DNA of 64,000 nt from Yeosuana aquiaggeris (GTDB lineage: Bacteria > Bacteroidota > Bacteroidia > Flavobacteriales > Flavobacteriaceae), in NCBI RefSeq assembly GCF_044003965.1, contig NZ_JBAWKC010000001.1:1302001-1366000 (forward strand), given 5' to 3'. The position numbers were made by a program, and so were the translations under genes. Shown here piece by piece: positions 60,557-64,000 of the stretch (position 1 is the first letter of the stretch; the number at the start of each line of letters is the position of its first letter). The notes beneath the pieces are model-generated. The model was not told the DNA's origin. It did no database searches and saw only the letters and a program-made list of their open reading frames with translations.

Positions 60557-61498
60557 ATGCCTAATAGAGTTACAGAATTATTCAAAATAAAATATCCTAT
60601 GATACAGGCTGGTATGGTTTGGAATAGTGGTTGGAAATTGGCATTGGCGGCGAGTAATGCAGGGATTTTAGGTTTAATAGGAGCAGGATCCATGTATCCA
60701 GAAGTATTGCGCGAACATATTCAGAAATGTAAAAAGGCTACTAGCCATCCCTTTGGCGTCAATGTTCCCATGTTATATCCTAATATCCAGGAAATCATGG
60801 ATATTATTGTTGAAGAAAAGGTTAAAATAGTGTTTACTTCTGCAGGAAACCCAAAAACATGGACTACTTGGTTAAAAGAAAGAGGTATTACTGTAGTGCA
60901 TGTAGTAAGTAGCGTTAAGTTCGCATTAAAAGCGCAGGAAGCTGGTGTGGATGCTATAGTGGCTGAAGGATTTGAGGCGGGCGGACATAATGGTAGAGAT
61001 GAAACAACTACTTTCACCTTAATTCCTATGGTCAAAGAACAAATTCATATTCCCTTAATTGCTGCTGGTGGCATTGCAACTGGCAGAGGGATGTTGGCGG
61101 CCTTGGTTTTAGGAGCTGATGCTGTTCAAATAGGAAGTCGTTTTGTAGCCAGTGAAGAATCATCCGCGCATCAAGCATTTAAGAAATTAGTGGTCGATTC
61201 AAAAGAAGGAGACACCCAATTAACTTTAAAAGAATTAGCGCCGGTGCGCTTGATAAAAAATAAGTTTTATAATGATGTTCAAGACTTATATAAAACCGCA
61301 CCAAGTGTTGATCAATTACAACAATTATTGGGCAGAGCACGTGCTAAAAAAGGCATGTTTGAAGGTGATTTAGTGGAGGGCGAATTAGAAATTGGTCAAA
61401 TAGCAGGATTGATTAACGATATAAAACCTGTAGCCCAAATAGTGGAGGATATCATGGATGAGTTTATATTAGCAAAGGAAGAGATCATTAACTTATAA
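60557..61498 (+). CDS. Nitronate monooxygenase / NPD-like flavoprotein
   Basis: This 313-residue TIM-barrel flavoprotein is of the 2-nitropropane dioxygenase family. Visible are IKYPMIQAGMVW near the start, GVNVPMLYP, VAEGFEAGGHNGRDETTTFTLIPMV with the catalytic-type His (GGHNGR), and the FMN-phosphate loop AAGGIATGRGMLAALVLGADAVQIGSRF. It oxidises propionate-3-nitronate or related compounds in known members; the physiological substrate here is not clear. It begins two bases after the subtilase gene. Confidence 0.88.
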   Translation: MPNRVTELFKIKYPMIQAGMVWNSGWKLALAASNAGILGLIGAGSMYPEVLREHIQKCKKATSHPFGVNVPMLYPNIQEIMDIIVEEKVKIVFTSAGNPKTWTTWLKERGITVVHVVSSVKFALKAQEAGVDAIVAEGFEAGGHNGRDETTTFTLIPMVKEQIHIPLIAAGGIATGRGMLAALVLGADAVQIGSRFVASEESSAHQAFKKLVVDSKEGDTQLTLKELAPVRLIKNKFYNDVQDLYKTAPSVDQLQQLLGRARAKKGMFEGDLVEGELEIGQIAGLINDIKPVAQIVEDIMDEFILAKEEIINL

Positions 61499-61677
61499 AC
61501 CAGTAATTATTTTTAATCTCTTTAAAATAAAAGATACAGAACTTCTACATATTTTATAAAAATTATCTTTTTTATTGCCCTAGAAGAAAACCAATAACTT
61601 AAATCGTAGTAAGTGACACTTATTTTTGGACAAACACCTCTTAACTTTTAATTATTTGTCAATTCCGTATTTTAAAA

Positions 61678-61709
61678 TTGGTAAAAGCTGAGTCTAAAGA
61701 TTACTTTTG
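61678..61709 (+). promoter_or_regulatory. Promoter of the MATE gene
   Basis: TTG at 61678-61680 and TACTTTTG (61702-61709) are separated by 21 bases. The -7 element ends five bases before the ATG at 61714. Confidence 0.7.
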
Positions 61710-61713
61710 CCAA

Positions 61714-63087
61714 ATGCATTTTAAAAATTACACTAAAGAGTTTAGATATAATTGGCAATTAGCAGCTCCGGTAATGCTGGGGATGTTGGGGCATTCTTTT
61801 GTAAGTTTTGTTGACAATATTATGGTTGGCCAATTAGGAACTGCAGAGTTGGCAGCCGTTTCTTTAGGTAATAGTTTTATGTTTATTGCTATGTCATTAG
61901 GTATTGGCTTTTCTACTGCTATAACACCTTTAACTGCAGAAGCGGATGCCGAAGAAAATTTTGAAAAAGGTAAATCGGCCTTTAAGCATGGATTGTTTTT
62001 ATGCACTGTTTTGGGGGTTTCATTATTTTTAATGGTATTTTTTGCCAAGCCATTGATGTACTTAATGAAACAACCTGCTGAGGTAGTGAAGTTGGCAATA
62101 CCTTATTTAGATTTTGTGGCATTTTCTTTAATTCCATTAATTGTTTTTCAAGGATTTAAGCAATTTAGTGATGGTTTGTCTATGACTAAATACCCCATGT
62201 ATGCGACGCTTTTAGGAAATATCGCCAATGTCATATTGAATTATATCTTGATATTTGGAAAATTTGGTTTTCCTGAACTAGGTATAGTTGGTGCGGCCTA
62301 TGGGACTTTAGCCTCCAGATTTATTATGGTTTGGCATATATGGTATTTACTTAAAGGAAAGGAAAGATCAAAGGCTTATGTCACTAACATAAAATTCTTC
62401 GTTTTAGAGAATTTAATGTTAAAAAAAATAATCAATCTGGGAGCGCCGAGTGCCATGCAGATGTTTTTTGAGGTTGCTATTTTTACTGCAGCAATCTGGT
62501 TAAGTGGTACACTTGGTAAAAACCCTCAGGCCGCCAATCAAATTGCCTTAAACTTATCTTCAATGACTTTTATGGTAGCCATGGGATTGAGTGTTGCCGC
62601 TATGATACGTGTTGGTAATCAAAAAGGTTTACAGAATTATTTTGAGTTAAGGCGCATAGCTTATTCAATATTCTTATTTGGAATTATATTAGCTGTAGGA
62701 TTTGCTGTTTTATTTTTCACTTTCAATAATTTCTTACCAAAAATATATGTTGATTTTGATGATACTAAAAATTTGGTGGATAATACTGAAGTCATTGAAA
62801 TCGCTTCTAAACTTCTCATAGTGGCTGCCATTTTTCAAATAAGTGATAGCATACAAGTCATTGTATTAGGAGCCTTACGTGGTCTGCAAGATGTAAAAAT
62901 ACCAACAATTATTACATTTTTCTCCTATTGGATTATTGGTTTTCCCATAAGCTGGTTTTTGGGTGAAGAGGATGCTTATGGGAGCTTTGGTATTTGGTTA
63001 GGATTACTTGGCGGACTCACAACGGCTGCAATTTTATTGTATATTCGATTCAATTATCTAACCAAAAAGTTAATTTTGTCTAACTAA
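61714..63087 (+). CDS. MATE family efflux transporter
   Basis: This 457-residue protein has 12 hydrophobic segments of the MATE type. It begins with APVMLGMLGHSFVSFVDNIMVGQLGTAELAAVSLGNS and has the conserved region LGAPSAMQMFFEVAIF in the second half. It exports cationic drugs or metabolites by sodium or proton exchange; the substrate is unknown. A longer frame starts at 61678 (MVKAESKDYFCQ), but that start is the TTG of the promoter, so the ATG at 61714 (MHFKNYTKEF) is chosen. The message is probably leaderless. Confidence 0.93.
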   Translation: MHFKNYTKEFRYNWQLAAPVMLGMLGHSFVSFVDNIMVGQLGTAELAAVSLGNSFMFIAMSLGIGFSTAITPLTAEADAEENFEKGKSAFKHGLFLCTVLGVSLFLMVFFAKPLMYLMKQPAEVVKLAIPYLDFVAFSLIPLIVFQGFKQFSDGLSMTKYPMYATLLGNIANVILNYILIFGKFGFPELGIVGAAYGTLASRFIMVWHIWYLLKGKERSKAYVTNIKFFVLENLMLKKIINLGAPSAMQMFFEVAIFTAAIWLSGTLGKNPQAANQIALNLSSMTFMVAMGLSVAAMIRVGNQKGLQNYFELRRIAYSIFLFGIILAVGFAVLFFTFNNFLPKIYVDFDDTKNLVDNTEVIEIASKLLIVAAIFQISDSIQVIVLGALRGLQDVKIPTIITFFSYWIIGFPISWFLGEEDAYGSFGIWLGLLGGLTTAAILLYIRFNYLTKKLILSN

Positions 63088-63104
63088 TAATAATAAGCAA
63101 CAAA

Positions 63105-63332
63105 ATGCCACTTCCTAAATTTATACTCGGTGATAACTCAGATTATCCTAATGCCATTTATGTGATTCATACTGAATTTCCAAGATTTATTATTAACCTT
63201 GAAGATGATGATCTGGAATGGTTTGAAGATTTTGATGATGAAGATGAAAAGGAGCTAACTGCTGAGACTGAAAATATGATAAAATTAGCCACTGAATTTT
63301 ACGATAGAGAAATTTCTTTGTACGAAGAGTAA
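63105..63332 (+). CDS. Small acidic conserved hypothetical protein
   Basis: I do not recognise this 75-residue protein. It starts MPLPKFILGDNSDYPNAIYVIHTEFPRFIIN and then is strongly acidic (EDDDLEWFEDFDDEDEKEL). It lacks a signal peptide. It lies 17 bases after the MATE gene and overlaps the start of the PAP2 gene by one base (TAATG), so it is probably translated from the same message as the two neighbours. Confidence 0.75.
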   Translation: MPLPKFILGDNSDYPNAIYVIHTEFPRFIINLEDDDLEWFEDFDDEDEKELTAETENMIKLATEFYDREISLYEE

Positions 63333-63901
63333 TGATTGAACAACTTTTAGAATACGATAAATCTCTTTTTTTATTTCTAAATAATTTAGGTACACCGGCT
63401 TGGGATAATTTTTGGCTCGTTATAACTTACCGGTTCACTTTTATTCCTCTTTATGCTTTATTGTTATTTCTGCTTTATAAAAAATTAGGGTTAAAATCCC
63501 TTTTGATTTTGGTAGTTGTCATTGCATTAATGATAACTTTTACAGATCAGGTTACTAATATCTTTAAACGAGGGTTTGAAAGACCAAGGCCTTGTGGTGA
63601 AGAATCATTAATTTTTCAAATGCGTTTTATAGCTAATCATTGCGGTAAATATGGGTTTTTCTCGGGGCATTCTTCAAATTCAATGGCTGCCGCTGTTTTT
63701 GCAGGTTTATTTTTAAGAACGTATTACAAAAATTTAATTTTTATTTTATTATTCTGGAGTGCTGTAGTTGCTTATAGCAGAATATACGTGGGAGTTCACT
63801 ATCCTTTGGATATTGTTAGTGGATTAACTTTTGGAGCTATTTCCGGATGGGCATTTTATAAATTAGGACAGATACTTTTAAATCGATTAGTTCATAAATA
63901 G
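63332..63901 (+). CDS. PAP2 family phosphatase (membrane)
   Basis: This 189-residue integral membrane protein has the PAP2 phosphatase motifs in order: KRGFERPRPC, SGHSSNSMA, and SRIYVGVHYPLDIVSG. The phosphatase region is surrounded by about five hydrophobic segments. Family members remove phosphate from lipid phosphates such as undecaprenyl pyrophosphate (BacA-unrelated) or phosphatidylglycerol phosphate. The specific substrate is not clear. It is the third gene of the MATE operon. Confidence 0.9.
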   Translation: MIEQLLEYDKSLFLFLNNLGTPAWDNFWLVITYRFTFIPLYALLLFLLYKKLGLKSLLILVVVIALMITFTDQVTNIFKRGFERPRPCGEESLIFQMRFIANHCGKYGFFSGHSSNSMAAAVFAGLFLRTYYKNLIFILLFWSAVVAYSRIYVGVHYPLDIVSGLTFGAISGWAFYKLGQILLNRLVHK

Positions 63902-63910
63902 AATCAAAAA

Positions 63911-64000
63911 TTATTTTTTTAAAATTACAGCAAATTTATTGAATACTGGTTTAATTATAATTGTGCTACTCTTTGGATTTAAGAGTATTATGCAAATACA
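63911..64000 (-). CDS. Possible 3' end of a minus-strand gene (cut by window edge)
   Basis: The minus strand is open from the window edge to a TAA at 63913-63911, reading ...NPKSSTIIIKPVFNKFAVILKK. The fragment of 29 codons is too short to identify. The plus strand is also open here (reading NTGLIIIVLLFGFKSIMQI from a TTG), so a plus-strand start is an alternative. Confidence 0.25.
   Translation of the reverse strand, partial: CICIILLNPKSSTIIIKPVFNKFAVILKK

Overview
This window is chromosomal DNA from a low-GC member of the Bacteroidota, most likely a marine-type Flavobacteriaceae. Several signs agree. Most intergenic regions carry the Bacteroidota -7 promoter element TAnnTTTG, usually followed by C, and few starts have a clear Shine-Dalgarno. 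The gene content is typical of flavobacteria: BshC, a DUF4295 gene beside rpmB-rpmG, DUF3467 directly after rpoC, an OMP_b-brl_3-type outer-membrane protein, secreted lipoproteins, and a subtilase with a type IX (Por) sorting domain. There is no CRISPR array, prophage, insertion sequence or rRNA operon. This is essentially a core-genome segment.

Layout. 1-5.4 kb: end of rpoC, DUF3467, a 4Fe-4S mono-cluster protein, prfC, idi plus a QueD-like gene, a small conserved protein, tRNA-Thr and a DUF4369 lipoprotein. 5.4-9.3 kb: alpha/beta hydrolase, a 0.7 kb non-coding block with two tandem copies of a candidate small RNA, AlkB-like and DoxX-like genes, a VanX-type dipeptidase and a DUF6249 membrane protein. 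9.4-10.5 kb: an ECF sigma operon whose divergent control region carries two mirror-image ECF-type promoters. 10.5-22.9 kb: DEAD-box helicase, bestrophin, B12-type radical SAM, MOSC, a secreted CotH-like protein facing a secreted PPP-type phosphatase, a glycosyltransferase, htpG and a FabH-type KASIII. 23.4-34.1 kb: outer-membrane protein, CoA-binding protein, sodium symporter, recR, a glycosyltransferase, an E2 acyltransferase, and an exonuclease-FAH-Hpt-cinA operon. 34.2-40.7 kb: rpmB-rpmG-DUF4295-ftsY, an SRPBCC gene broken by one amber codon, amidase, serine hydrolase and rimO. 40.9-55.2 kb: DUF5686-like protein, bshC plus a PLP decarboxylase, guaA, a LysM/periplasmic-binding lipid-free protein, DUF3820, a GT39-type glycosyltransferase, pyrG and yidC. 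55.3-64 kb: a MORN-type secreted protein, a fasciclin lipoprotein, mnmA, subtilase, a nitronate monooxygenase-like protein, MATE, a small acidic protein and a PAP2 phosphatase.

Most genes are housekeeping: translation (rpoC end, prfC, rpmB, rpmG, rimO, mnmA, tRNA-Thr), membrane insertion (ftsY, yidC), nucleotides (guaA, pyrG), redox (bshC) and repair (recR). The less ordinary material is mostly non-coding: the tandem small-RNA pair (6.7-7.26 kb), the mirrored ECF promoters (9.37-9.46 kb), a perfect palindrome where the pyrG transcript should start, and predicted leaderless starts at guaA and the MATE gene. All assignments come from reading the sequence; no database search or folding was run.
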